Shown here: piece after piece, positions 1 through 8,105 of the stretch
How the letters are laid out: each line of letters opens with the position of its first letter
How positions within the stretch are numbered: position 1 is the first letter of the stretch
NCBI GenBank assembly: GCA_944321975.1
Contig: CALUNJ010000011.1
Span: 1-43,020, forward strand
Direction: 5' to 3'
DNA length: 43,020 nucleotides
DNA from: an uncultured Paraprevotella sp.
GTDB taxonomy: Bacteria; Bacteroidota; Bacteroidia; Bacteroidales; Bacteroidaceae
Made by a program: the position numbers and the translations under genes
Notes under the pieces: model-generated
The model's input: only the letters and a program-made list of their open reading frames with translations
What the model was told of the DNA's origin: nothing
Database searches by the model: none

Positions 1-3
1 TCG

Positions 4-76
4 TACGCCCTCAGGGGCTCGAACCCTGGACCCATTGATTAAGAGTCAATTGCTCTACCAACTGAGCTAAGGACGC
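4..76 (-). tRNA. tRNA-Lys (anticodon CUU)
   Basis: A full cloverleaf can be folded on the minus strand. The acceptor stem has 7 pairs (G-U at the first pair and one internal U-G). The D arm is GCTC/GAGC, the anticodon stem ATTGA/TCAAT encloses loop CTCTTAA, and the T arm is CAGGG-TTCGAGC-CCCTG. Loop positions 34-36 read CTT, which decodes AAG lysine. The discriminator is A and CCA is not encoded. A textbook Bacteroidetes promoter lies directly upstream. Confidence 0.95.
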
Positions 77-97
77 ATCTTTTTTATTTTGCGAGTG

Positions 98-129
98 CAA
101 AGTTAGGCATTTTAATCCAACCGGCCAAA
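98..129 (-). promoter_or_regulatory. Promoter of tRNA-Lys
   Basis: On the minus strand TTTG (129-126), a 20-bp spacer and TAACTTTG (105-98) match the Bacteroidetes sigma-ABfr consensus TTTG-N20-TAnnTTTG. Transcription would start near 91, about 15 nt before the mature tRNA. Confidence 0.8.
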
Positions 130-146
130 CATTCGGCTCTTTTTTT

Positions 147-956
147 TCACTTTTCACTCAAGCAATAGATAGAAGAAGGCGTTCTGCGCTTCAACACATC
201 GAGTTGGAAATCCTTTCCGGCGATAATGCCGAACGAACGCAAATGGGTGTCTATCGTCTTCCGGGCCAGTTCAGGATGATTGTTTTCCTCGCTGAGATGG
301 CAAAGCCACACATGGCGAAGCTTTTCCGTAATGTGGTCGGACAGCACCCGGGCCGCCGACTTGTTGCTCAGATGCCCGTATTCCCCCCTGATCCGTCCTT
401 TCAGATAAGCCGGATAAGCACCCTTCATCAACATGTCCTCATCATGGTTTGCCTCCAGCACCAGGTAATTCGCCTTTTCCACATATTTCCCGAAACGTTC
501 TGTCGCATGGCCGGCATCCGTGATCAGGCAAAAGTTCACATCGGCATACTGAATGCTGTACCCCACGTTGTCGCTGCTGTCATGCGGCACTTCGAAAGGC
601 GTAATCTCAAAACATCCCAAACGGAAAGAATGCTCCTTCTGCAAAACGCGCACGTTTTTCAGATCCAGCTTGGGATTGACGCAATAATTCCGCCGAATCC
701 CTTCGTGCACCTTTTCCGTGGCAAACACAGAAATGCCCAATTCGTTCGACAAAGCACCCACGGATTTGATGTGGTCTGTGTGGTCGTGGGTGATCAGCAC
801 AGCCTTGATCTGCCCCAAAGAAAGGCCGTTGGCACAAAAATGCTTCTTCAGGGTCCTTATCCCTATTCCCGCATCTATCAATATGCCATAATATTCCGAA
901 AAGAGGAAGTAGCTATTCCCGCTACTCCCACTTCCCAGACAAATAAAATTCAACAT
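147..956 (-). CDS. YycJ/WalJ-like metallo-beta-lactamase-fold hydrolase
   Basis: A 269-residue cytoplasmic protein of the metallo-beta-lactamase superfamily. The N-terminus LGSGSSGNS is typical of the YycJ/WalJ group, and the dinuclear metal site is seen as HDHTDH at about residues 57-62. Further ligand candidates are the His of VPHDSSD (about 124), the Asp of LITDAGH and the His near the end (LCHLSEENN). YycJ-type proteins are thought to be nucleases linked to DNA repair; substrate and role here are inferred only from the family. It lies 82 bp downstream of the glycosidase gene but has its own strong promoter in that gap, so it is probably a separate unit. The start ATG at 956 is about 12 bp below the predicted transcription start. 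Confidence 0.9.
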   Translation of the reverse strand: MLNFICLGSGSSGNSYFLFSEYYGILIDAGIGIRTLKKHFCANGLSLGQIKAVLITHDHTDHIKSVGALSNELGISVFATEKVHEGIRRNYCVNPKLDLKNVRVLQKEHSFRLGCFEITPFEVPHDSSDNVGYSIQYADVNFCLITDAGHATERFGKYVEKANYLVLEANHDEDMLMKGAYPAYLKGRIRGEYGHLSNKSAARVLSDHITEKLRHVWLCHLSEENNHPELARKTIDTHLRSFGIIAGKDFQLDVLKRRTPSSIYCLSEK

Positions 957-974
957 GTCTTAATTTCGTTTATG

Positions 975-1006
975 CAAAAATACAAAAACAAACAAGAACT
1001 AACAAA
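975..1006 (-). promoter_or_regulatory. Promoter of the YycJ-like hydrolase gene
   Basis: Minus strand: TTTG (1006-1003), exactly 20 bp, then TATTTTTG (982-975). Perfect fit to the Bacteroidetes consensus in the 82-bp gap between the stop of the GH38 gene and the hydrolase start. Confidence 0.75.
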
Positions 1007-1038
1007 TACAACCCCGTCTTTTCCGGCACACTTTCCTC

Positions 1039-3954
1039 CTACCATCTCAATTTCACGAAACGAGTCTCCCAAGGCTTGAACGTCACGCCATCTTTCGAGG
1101 GGCACTCGCGCCCCGTCGCATCACAAGCCACGGGTTTACGCAAATCCACGACCGGGGAGGAAGCCGAAAAGACGGCCTGCCGGCCGGCAATTTCCCTCAA
1201 TTGAAGCATCACGGAATTTCCCTCCAAAGGCTTCATGTCGACCAACAAAAGATTGGACGGGGCAACCGTCAATAACGAGGCCACGCTTTGCCCGCCGCTC
1301 CGCTCGCCGGGCTGGCCTGCCTGCAACACCCGTGTCAAGAAAGGCACCTGGCAGCCCCACGCAAAACGAGTGGCGTAGTCCGGCGAAGGATCGGTCGAAG
1401 AAGTCATGAAATAGCTCCATTCCAACCCTCCGAACTGGTCCGCGTTAAAATTCGTGGTCCAGTAATTGTTCATCGGCCAGGAATACATGGCCGTCCCCTG
1501 CGGCACCGCGCCCGCCTGATAACGCCCCGTGTTGATCGCGCCAAATTGCATCAAGGGGATTTCCGGGCTTCCCGTCACAATCTGCCCCTCCGCACTGCGT
1601 GCCGCAGCAAATCCCTGCACGGTGTACCAGTCATTGGACGAACCCGGGATCTGTTCCGTGCCGGCCTCCATCACGCCCCCTGGAACTTCCAGATATATTT
1701 TCCCATTGTCCAACCGGTAAGGGAAGGCCACGTAGACCCCCTCGGGATCCGTCACATCCTTTTTGCGCAAGCCGTAGACTACTTCTATTCGTTTTTCCAC
1801 ATGAAACACGCGGTATTCCACCACCAAGTTGTCGGCACCGACCCCGGCAGCAGTCTCGCCCTTGAAGCGATAGGCATCCCAAATTTCCCCTTTTTCAAAA
1901 GCGTCGAAACGGAGCTTCTCCGGATGGCGGCGGGTGAAACGCGGAAAACGCCGCTGTTCCAAAGCCCCCCGGTCGTCTATCGTTTCATAAATGAACTCTC
2001 CAAAGCCCCACTCTGTTTCGCCATCCAGCAACTCTTTCCCCAGTTCCTTGTCATAAATCCTGCGGATGGTCCCTCGCTCGAAATCAAAGTCGATCGCGTA
2101 CCAGTCGTTCTCCACCCGCTCGCTTCTTTCCTCCGCCGGAAAAGCCGCGGCCGGTTCATTTCCCACCCTGATAAAATAACGGGCAAAGCCCAATGGCGGC
2201 ACCTCTTTCACATACAAATTCCAATACGTGCCGTCCGAACGGCTTTCGCCCGCCTGGGCAGGAATCCGGTTTCCGCGGGCATCCGTGATTTCAAACGCCT
2301 TCCCTCTCGGCAAGATCTGATGATCGACATACACCCGGGCCACACCGCTTCTCGCCCAATTCAACGTGTTGAAGACCGCAATTGAAGGCACCTCGGCCTT
2401 TGGCACCACCGCCTGCAAGATGCCCATGGCCGTCTCGCCCGACAACCCCGCGCGCCGATGAGCCTCCCAGGCATAGGACTGTTTCAGCGAACGCTGTTCC
2501 CAAGTGTCTGCCCCATAAGGGTCACGCACACTCTCACAATAGCCAAAGGTGTGTTCGCCATAGAAAAGCAGGGCTTCGTCCACAGCCTCCAAGTCCTGCA
2601 CAGTCCCTTCGGGCAAACTTCCACATGCCATCAGGGCTAACGAAAGCCCGCTTCGTACAGCCGTAGCCTGCGCCTGCGCCTTTCTGAAAACGGCCGCCTC
2701 CCGCGCCCCCGAAGCGAACCCGTCGGTCCACCAATCCGGCCATGCCCCGCGTATCGTTGGAATCAGCCCGGCATAATTCCGCTCCACCTCTTTGAAGAAA
2801 TCCGTAGCCACGGCTGTGCGCAACTTCGGCCATTCGTATTTCTCATTCCAAAGCCTCACCATCTCGCAACTTTTCGTGGAAGGGGGCGCGTTGTCCGTCA
2901 AATAGCCGGAATGCTGCAACACGCAAACATCATAAGGATATCCCTTTCCGGCCAGTTGCTGCAAATAGTCCAGCAGATTTTTCTCAAAACGGGCGAAGTC
3001 CTCCGGCGCATGCACCCCGAAATAATTGCCTTGATGGTAATGTTCCGCCCTATAGGCCAAAACGGTTTTCCCGGAAGGAGACTCCCACCGGAACACGGTC
3101 GGCTTGTCGAAACAGATCAAGGCACGATGCCCGTGAGTGCCCATATTCAGATATTTCACACCAGCGTCTGGAAAGAACTCCCCAAAACACCATCCGATGC
3201 CATTCACGTCATTCTGCATGGCCAGTTCCACCCGCATGCCATGCTTGCGGATGTCCTCAAGGACGGAAAGCGAAGAAGCCAAAAGACGTTCTCCAGGCAA
3301 CTCGTCGAAATTCAGATACATCGCGCCCAACTCTATGCGCCCTTCCTGGATTCTTTTCCGCAACCGCTCCGCTTGTTCCGCGGGGCGTTTCTCCAAGTAT
3401 TCTCCTACGGCCCAAGCGGCTTCACACGTCCAGCGGAACCTGGCCGGTTCCGGATAATCGTCTGTCGCATCACAATAGTCGAGAGCATAATCAATATAGC
3501 GCAAATGCTCTGCCAGGATTTCCGTCTGCGAACGGGTGTAGCCAATGTCGGTATGGGTGTGCTGCACCAAATTCACCTGCCAATGGCGAGCCGGTTCCAC
3601 AACCACCTCGGCACGCGCTTTCTCTTGCCCGTCCACGGCCAACACCACAGGCCACGTGCGGGGCGAGTCGGCCTCGGCCAAATCAAACGCCACCATCGGT
3701 GCCTGTCCGGACAAATCCACCTCCTTGGACTCCCCCGCCATGGTCAGCACAGCCCTTCCTTCCTTTTCCCCCATGGCGGTCACTTCCACCGCCACTTGCC
3801 TCTGTGGTCCGGCAGAAGATTTCTGTACGGCCGGCGAAACCACAAACCGAAGGCGGAACCCCTCGCTTCCCGGGCGGGCGGCCAGCAAGGCCATTCCCCA
3901 CATTCCCCCTATGAACGCCAGCATAAATCGTCTCGTCATCGTCTTCATTTTCAT
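1039..3954 (-). CDS. Secreted GH38-type glycosyl hydrolase (alpha-mannosidase family)
   Basis: About 971 residues from the start chosen here (MKMKTM), which is preceded by GAAAGG five bases upstream; the in-frame ATG at 3972 lacks this. A hydrophobic N-terminal segment looks like a signal peptide, so the protein is probably periplasmic or surface-exposed. The GH38 catalytic domain begins near residue 130 with HTHTDIGYT, the counterpart of the family's zinc-binding HxHxD motif. It continues to QNDVNGIGW near 248-255, whose Asp fits the retaining nucleophile. The C-terminal half resembles the beta-rich GH38 C-terminal domains. Members cleave alpha-mannosides; the exact linkage cannot be read from sequence, and distant GH38 members may act on other sugars. 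No SusC/D gene is adjacent, so this is a stand-alone glycosidase. Confidence 0.85.
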   Translation of the reverse strand: MKMKTMTRRFMLAFIGGMWGMALLAARPGSEGFRLRFVVSPAVQKSSAGPQRQVAVEVTAMGEKEGRAVLTMAGESKEVDLSGQAPMVAFDLAEADSPRTWPVVLAVDGQEKARAEVVVEPARHWQVNLVQHTHTDIGYTRSQTEILAEHLRYIDYALDYCDATDDYPEPARFRWTCEAAWAVGEYLEKRPAEQAERLRKRIQEGRIELGAMYLNFDELPGERLLASSLSVLEDIRKHGMRVELAMQNDVNGIGWCFGEFFPDAGVKYLNMGTHGHRALICFDKPTVFRWESPSGKTVLAYRAEHYHQGNYFGVHAPEDFARFEKNLLDYLQQLAGKGYPYDVCVLQHSGYLTDNAPPSTKSCEMVRLWNEKYEWPKLRTAVATDFFKEVERNYAGLIPTIRGAWPDWWTDGFASGAREAAVFRKAQAQATAVRSGLSLALMACGSLPEGTVQDLEAVDEALLFYGEHTFGYCESVRDPYGADTWEQRSLKQSYAWEAHRRAGLSGETAMGILQAVVPKAEVPSIAVFNTLNWARSGVARVYVDHQILPRGKAFEITDARGNRIPAQAGESRSDGTYWNLYVKEVPPLGFARYFIRVGNEPAAAFPAEERSERVENDWYAIDFDFERGTIRRIYDKELGKELLDGETEWGFGEFIYETIDDRGALEQRRFPRFTRRHPEKLRFDAFEKGEIWDAYRFKGETAAGVGADNLVVEYRVFHVEKRIEVVYGLRKKDVTDPEGVYVAFPYRLDNGKIYLEVPGGVMEAGTEQIPGSSNDWYTVQGFAAARSAEGQIVTGSPEIPLMQFGAINTGRYQAGAVPQGTAMYSWPMNNYWTTNFNADQFGGLEWSYFMTSSTDPSPDYATRFAWGCQVPFLTRVLQAGQPGERSGGQSVASLLTVAPSNLLLVDMKPLEGNSVMLQLREIAGRQAVFSASSPVVDLRKPVACDATGRECPSKDGVTFKPWETRFVKLRW

Positions 3955-4018
3955 TCTGAACCTTTCAATCAATCTGTGAATATCCCGCTGAAATGCATCC
4001 TGAACCCCAAGAAAGCAT

Positions 4019-4026
4019 TATCTTTG
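4019..4026 (+). promoter_or_regulatory. Candidate -7 element for the small lipoprotein gene
   Basis: TATCTTTG matches TAnnTTTG and lies about 75 bp before the lipoprotein start. No clear TTTG is found 20 bp upstream, so confidence is modest. Confidence 0.4.
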
Positions 4027-4033
4027 CGGAATG

Positions 4034-4041
4034 CAAAAATA
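4034..4041 (-). promoter_or_regulatory. Candidate -7 element for the GH38 gene
   Basis: Minus-strand TATTTTTG fits TAnnTTTG. The matching -33 region is only TTTC/TTTTCC, so support is moderate. It faces away from the plus-strand element at 4019-4026, and the two promoters must share DNA. Confidence 0.5.
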
Positions 4042-4099
4042 GGGAATGTTCCGGTAAGTCGGAAAACCTCCCGGACGAATGACACAAAAACAGCAAAAA

Positions 4100-4549
4100 A
4101 TGACGAAAACAAGAATAAAACCAGCCGTCTTGTGCTGGCTTGCAAGCGGGCTCCTCACAGCCTGCACAAGCGAGGAAGAAGAAAAGGTTGCCGCACAAGC
4201 CAAAGCCTTTGCCGAATGCTATTTCAACCTGCACTTCGACGAGGCCTTCGAAAAATGCACGCCGGAATCACGGAAATGGATCGTATTCCGCGCCTCGAAC
4301 CTCACGGAAGGCGACCTCGAAGCCGTGCGGCAAGCGGAGGAAGAGGCTTACGTCGCTTCCATCAACTGCAGGCTCACCACAGACAGCACAGCCACTGCCA
4401 CTTGCAAGGTGTGCGGCATGTTGGCGGCCGACTCGCTGGAACAGACCGAAGGACGCATCCTCGACAAAGCTGAATTTTCCATACCGTTGGTGAAACGCGG
4501 GCGGCGCTGGCTCGTCAAAATGGAAGGCCCACTGCGAAGTGAAGAGTAA
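4100..4549 (+). CDS. Small lipoprotein, possibly NTF2/DUF4878-like
   Basis: 149 residues from the ATG at 4100. The upstream ATG at 4079 would add seven residues before the signal peptide. The N-terminus has Lys/Arg, a hydrophobic stretch and the lipobox LTAC with the lipidated Cys at residue 22, followed by an acidic run, so an envelope lipoprotein is expected. The rest (AKAFAECYFNLHFDEAFEKC, then beta-strand segments ending in a WLVKMEG strand) resembles the NTF2-like cone fold seen in DUF4878-type Bacteroidetes lipoproteins. This is a fold guess, not a clear family match. Its last 35 bp overlap the end of the convergent Omp85 gene. Function unknown. Confidence 0.75.
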   Translation: MTKTRIKPAVLCWLASGLLTACTSEEEEKVAAQAKAFAECYFNLHFDEAFEKCTPESRKWIVFRASNLTEGDLEAVRQAEEEAYVASINCRLTTDSTATATCKVCGMLAADSLEQTEGRILDKAEFSIPLVKRGRRWLVKMEGPLRSEE

Positions 4550-6830
4550 AATCGCGCTTAAAATTCGGGTGAATGAGTGGAAAATGGCGGCGGGCGTCCG
4601 TATAAGCCGGATGGACGGCCTTCATGCCCCCGTCGAGGCGCAAGATGAAATAATCAAAATTCAAACGGAATCCCAAACCGTAAGACACGGCAATCTCTTT
4701 CCAGAAACTATTCAAGCGGAACTGGCCTCCGGGCTGTTCGGCATAGTCGCGGATGGTCCAGATATTTCCTGCGTCCACAAACACCGCACCGTGGAGTTTC
4801 CAAAACAAGAACGTGCGATACTCCGCATTGATATCCAATTTGATGTCGCCCGTCTGGTTAATAAAATCAATACGTCCGTCGCCTCCCGTGAAACGTCCCG
4901 GCCCAAGTTCCCTCACCGACCAACCGCGCACACTATTTGCCCCTCCACTGAAATAGCGCTTTTCGTAAGGCAAAACCGTTGAGTTCCCATAAGGATAAGC
5001 CACCCCCACTCCCAAATGCAAGGCCAACGAGTTACGGTCGTCAAAACGAAAACTTTTGCTCACGTCAAAGTCCCCCCTCAGATATTGCGCGTATGCGATG
5101 TTGAAGAGGGTGTATTGGCCGTCGCCGTTCCGGTTTGTCCCGAACAACTTGGAAAACCCGTAAAGCAGATTGCCCGCCGACTCCACGCTGAAACGGATGC
5201 CCAAGGCATTGCTTCCATAATCCGCGATGCTCGTGGCATTCCGCTGGGAATTATAAGTAAAGCTATACCCCAAACGCATGATGAAAAGATTCTCGTAGTT
5301 ATAGCGCAGGATGGCGTTGCGGTCTGTCTCGTCCTCCAGGTAATCGCGACGGAAAGTTTCCGAAATCCACGGCATATAGACATAGTTCAAGTCTATCAGA
5401 TCCACACGGTGGCGCAACAAGCCGTTCGGACTGTGCCAGCGATAGCGCAAAGCGCCGGTCAACACCCTGCGGTGAAATTCCGGCCGGTTCTGTGAGTCAT
5501 ACAACAGAGATATTTCAGACGTGGCGCGCACCATGCCCCGTTCGCGGCCGTTGAAACGGAAGAGCCTCATGTTGGGGAAAGTCAGCCCCGCCTCCACGCT
5601 CACTTCCATGTAGTTCTGGTCACTATAACCCTCCAGCCCCGTAATAGCCTCGAACGCCCCGCGCAGTTTCAACGAGAACAACTCCGACCCCTTGAAAAGG
5701 TTGCGGTTCTGATAAGTCAACAACAAGGCCGCCCCGAGGTCGCCGGCTGTATTCGTCCCTTCAATTTCCGCTCCCACGGAACGCGGCTTGTTCTCATGCA
5801 CGGTGATGGTGCAATCCAATTCTCCCGGCACGCTGTCGGATTCCTCCATCCTGATGTTGGAGAACATCACAGCCCCCAATTGCCCCAAGTTGCCATAGGT
5901 GCGCTGCACGTCGCGTTCCCGGTAGCCCCCCCCTGGTTCTATGGCGTTGTTTTGCACCAACACGGAAGGCCGGAAAGGCAACTTTCCCCGATAGTAAATG
6001 GGGAATCCGGCATAGACCACGCTGTCCTGCGCCATCGTGTCAAGCGGGCTTTCATGAGCCGCCGGGTCGCTGACGAACGACACATGGCGAACGACATAAC
6101 GCGGATGGGCCGCTGAATCGGCGGAGGATGAAGCACGATACAACGGGATCTGCACTTGCAAATCCACCTCATGCCCGCCCACGCAGGTGTCTGCCTCATA
6201 GCGCACATATTCTTTGTTGAACTTATAATAACCGCTGTTCTGCAGCCGCGAACTGATCCGTTCCCGTTCCGCGTCCAGTTGGTTCAGGTCAAACGGCATG
6301 CCGGACTGCAACAACGAACGGGAGGCATACTGCCGCAAAATGCCGGCCACCGCCGTGTCCTCCACCTGGAAGCCGATTTCCCGCACACGGTACCTCTCGC
6401 CGGGTACCACCACATAGGTCAACTTGACCTTCTTGCCTTTGGACTCCCGCTTTTGCCGCACTTGCGCCTGCAGGAATCCCAGGTTTTTCACGGCGGAAAG
6501 CATATTCGCCTGTGCGCGGTCTGCCAGGAGCGTGTCGAAAACCACCGGAGCTTCGCCGATCCGCTGCAGAAAACGGTTGATGCGTTTGGTCGTGTCGCGC
6601 CCGGAGAGGGCATAAGGCCCCATCGGCACTTTGAGCAGGCTGAACCACTTGGAATTGGGATGTTGCCGGATGTAGCCTTTCAAGAGGGCCGCATCCAATT
6701 CCTTGCTTTCGGATTTCACAGAAACATTCTCCAGCATGTATTCACCGTCGGGAATAAACTTCGTGGCCGAACAGGCATTCAGCAGCACAAGAAGCGTCAT
6801 TCCCCACCAAACATACAAAAGTTTCCGCAT
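4515..6830 (-). CDS. TamL-like Omp85/BamA-family outer-membrane lipoprotein
   Basis: 771 residues. The N-terminus is a lipoprotein signal with the lipobox LNAC (Cys at about 20), which distinguishes Bacteroidetes TamL from classical TamA. The first ~350 residues hold POTRA-like repeats (for example VVPGERYRVREIGFQV and YVVRHVSFVSDP). The second half is an Omp85 beta-barrel, including the conserved RYFSGGANSVRGWSVRELGPG segment near residues 625-645, and it ends in Phe as outer-membrane barrels do. The family inserts or exports outer-membrane and surface proteins together with an inner-membrane TamB partner, which is not in this window. It is divergently transcribed from the methyltransferase gene and converges with the small lipoprotein, overlapping it by 35 bp. 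Confidence 0.88.
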   Translation of the reverse strand: MRKLLYVWWGMTLLVLLNACSATKFIPDGEYMLENVSVKSESKELDAALLKGYIRQHPNSKWFSLLKVPMGPYALSGRDTTKRINRFLQRIGEAPVVFDTLLADRAQANMLSAVKNLGFLQAQVRQKRESKGKKVKLTYVVVPGERYRVREIGFQVEDTAVAGILRQYASRSLLQSGMPFDLNQLDAERERISSRLQNSGYYKFNKEYVRYEADTCVGGHEVDLQVQIPLYRASSSADSAAHPRYVVRHVSFVSDPAAHESPLDTMAQDSVVYAGFPIYYRGKLPFRPSVLVQNNAIEPGGGYRERDVQRTYGNLGQLGAVMFSNIRMEESDSVPGELDCTITVHENKPRSVGAEIEGTNTAGDLGAALLLTYQNRNLFKGSELFSLKLRGAFEAITGLEGYSDQNYMEVSVEAGLTFPNMRLFRFNGRERGMVRATSEISLLYDSQNRPEFHRRVLTGALRYRWHSPNGLLRHRVDLIDLNYVYMPWISETFRRDYLEDETDRNAILRYNYENLFIMRLGYSFTYNSQRNATSIADYGSNALGIRFSVESAGNLLYGFSKLFGTNRNGDGQYTLFNIAYAQYLRGDFDVSKSFRFDDRNSLALHLGVGVAYPYGNSTVLPYEKRYFSGGANSVRGWSVRELGPGRFTGGDGRIDFINQTGDIKLDINAEYRTFLFWKLHGAVFVDAGNIWTIRDYAEQPGGQFRLNSFWKEIAVSYGLGFRLNFDYFILRLDGGMKAVHPAYTDARRHFPLIHPNFKRDFTLHFAVGLPF

Positions 6831-6848
6831 AACAGAGATTTATTCCTG

Positions 6849-6856
6849 CAAAAGTA
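6849..6856 (-). promoter_or_regulatory. Candidate -7 element for the TamL-like gene
   Basis: Minus-strand TACTTTTG fits TAnnTTTG and lies 19 bp before the start codon. No good TTTG at the -33 position. Confidence 0.5.
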
Positions 6857-6890
6857 CACTATTTTTTCGACATATTCGGAAATTACTTCT

Positions 6891-6898
6891 TAGATTTG
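6891..6898 (+). promoter_or_regulatory. Candidate -7 element for the rRNA methyltransferase gene
   Basis: TAGATTTG fits TAnnTTTG, 22 bp before the ATG. A T-rich stretch, not a clean TTTG, occupies the -33 region. It is divergent with the element at 6849-6856. Confidence 0.5.
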
Positions 6899-6920
6899 CA
6901 GGAGAATTGAACCCCACGAC

Positions 6921-7700
6921 ATGATTAGCAAAAACAAAATCAAACTCATCCGTTCGCTTGAACTGAAGAAATACCGCAAAGAAAGCCGGCTGTTCGTTGC
7001 GGAAGGACACAAGCTGGTGGAAGACCTGCTCCCGGCATTCGAATGCGCCTACCTCGCCGCATCGGAAGAATGGCTGGACAAGCACAAGGCCCTCACCGGA
7101 AATCTCCGGGCAAAAGGAACGGAAGTCACAGGCGTCAGTCCGGAAGAACTACGGCGGGCCAGCCTGCAGCAGCATCCGCAGGACGTGCTGGCCCTGTTCC
7201 GCCAACGGACTGAAACCGCCCCTCCCTCAGAAATCGCCGCACAAAGCCTGTGCCTGGCGCTCGACGGGGTGCAAGACCCCGGCAACGTGGGCACCATCGT
7301 GCGGTTGGCCGACTGGTTTGGCATTGCCCATATCTTTTGTTCCCCCGACACGGCCGACATCTACAATCCCAAAACCATACAAGCCACCATGGGCGCACTC
7401 GCCCGCGTGCATGTCCACTACCTGCGGCTGGCCGATGCCTTGGCGGAACTTCCGCCACACATTCCCGTCTACGGCACGTTCCTTGACGGGAAAGACCTCT
7501 ACGCCCAACCGCTCACCCCCAACGGCATCATCGTCATGGGCAATGAAGGCAACGGCATCAGCCCCGAAGTCAGCGCAAGCATCGGCCGACGCCTGCACAT
7601 CCCCAACTACCCGGCAGGATGCCCCACTTCGGAAAGCCTGAATGTGGCAGTGGCCACAGCGGTCGTATGCGCCGAATTCAGGCGGCAGTCACGCAAATGA
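6921..7700 (+). CDS. TrmH/SpoU-family RNA 2'-O-methyltransferase
   Basis: 259 residues, the usual length for this family. The N-terminal substrate-binding region contains RLFVAEGHKLVEDLL (about 23-37). The SPOUT methyltransferase domain shows motif 1 as LDGVQDPGNVGTIVR near 114-128, motif 2 as IIVMGNEGNGIS near 199-210, and motif 3 as ESLNVAVATAV near 237-247. Together these form the trefoil-knot SAM site. Members methylate ribose 2'-OH in rRNA or tRNA; the target base cannot be told from the sequence. It is a single-gene unit divergent from the TamL-like gene and convergent with the small hypothetical gene ending at 7785. The 84 bp between the two stops show no clear hairpin terminator. Confidence 0.92.
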   Translation: MISKNKIKLIRSLELKKYRKESRLFVAEGHKLVEDLLPAFECAYLAASEEWLDKHKALTGNLRAKGTEVTGVSPEELRRASLQQHPQDVLALFRQRTETAPPSEIAAQSLCLALDGVQDPGNVGTIVRLADWFGIAHIFCSPDTADIYNPKTIQATMGALARVHVHYLRLADALAELPPHIPVYGTFLDGKDLYAQPLTPNGIIVMGNEGNGISPEVSASIGRRLHIPNYPAGCPTSESLNVAVATAVVCAEFRRQSRK

Positions 7701-7784
7701 ACGGCACGGCCAGGGCACGGGATAAAGACACATTCCTGAACAAACTTTTTTATTCATGAGCAAAAGGGGGGCGCTGAAGTTTTC

Positions 7785-8105
7785 TCAACGCAAACGCCGC
7801 CACACGCGCACGGGAAGATCCTGCGCATCCAACGGGAGGCCGCAAGCCTGCCACAACCACCAGCGTGGCGACACATCGCCGCAAGAGGCTTGCCGGCAAG
7901 CCTCTGCCAACGTGCTTCCGGGACGCAACAACCGCCCTTCGGGGCACAGCAGGCAACAACCGCCGATCCAGGCCACACCGGCCTGCTCACCCTCCAAGGG
8001 CGCATCGCCCGCATAACACCCGTCGCCGTCCACGCCCACGACACGGAAAGCCCGGAAAGTCCCGTCCGGGAAATAAAGCCGATGACAGGCATAATAACGG
8101 GTCAT
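7785..8105 (-). CDS. Small conserved-looking hypothetical protein
   Basis: 106 residues, no signal peptide or transmembrane segment. The ATG overlaps the stop of the upstream DUF4296-like gene in an ATGA arrangement, the classic sign of translational coupling, which is why this frame was preferred over two other open frames covering the same DNA. The N-terminus (YYACHRLYFPDGTFRAFRVVGVDGDG) predicts beta strands, and there is a GVAWIGGCCLLCPEG segment in the middle. Several Trp, Cys and Arg residues are concentrated in the last 40 positions. I do not recognise a named family. It is the last gene of the ileS-dksA-lspA operon and may work with the lipoprotein encoded just before it. Confidence 0.65.
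   Translation of the reverse strand: MTRYYACHRLYFPDGTFRAFRVVGVDGDGCYAGDAPLEGEQAGVAWIGGCCLLCPEGRLLRPGSTLAEACRQASCGDVSPRWWLWQACGLPLDAQDLPVRVWRRLR

Noticed and set aside
7754-8092. 112-codon minus-strand frame overlapping the small hypothetical gene
   Set aside because: The alternative frame starting at 8105 has the ATGA coupling to the upstream gene; this one starts inside it without a signal.
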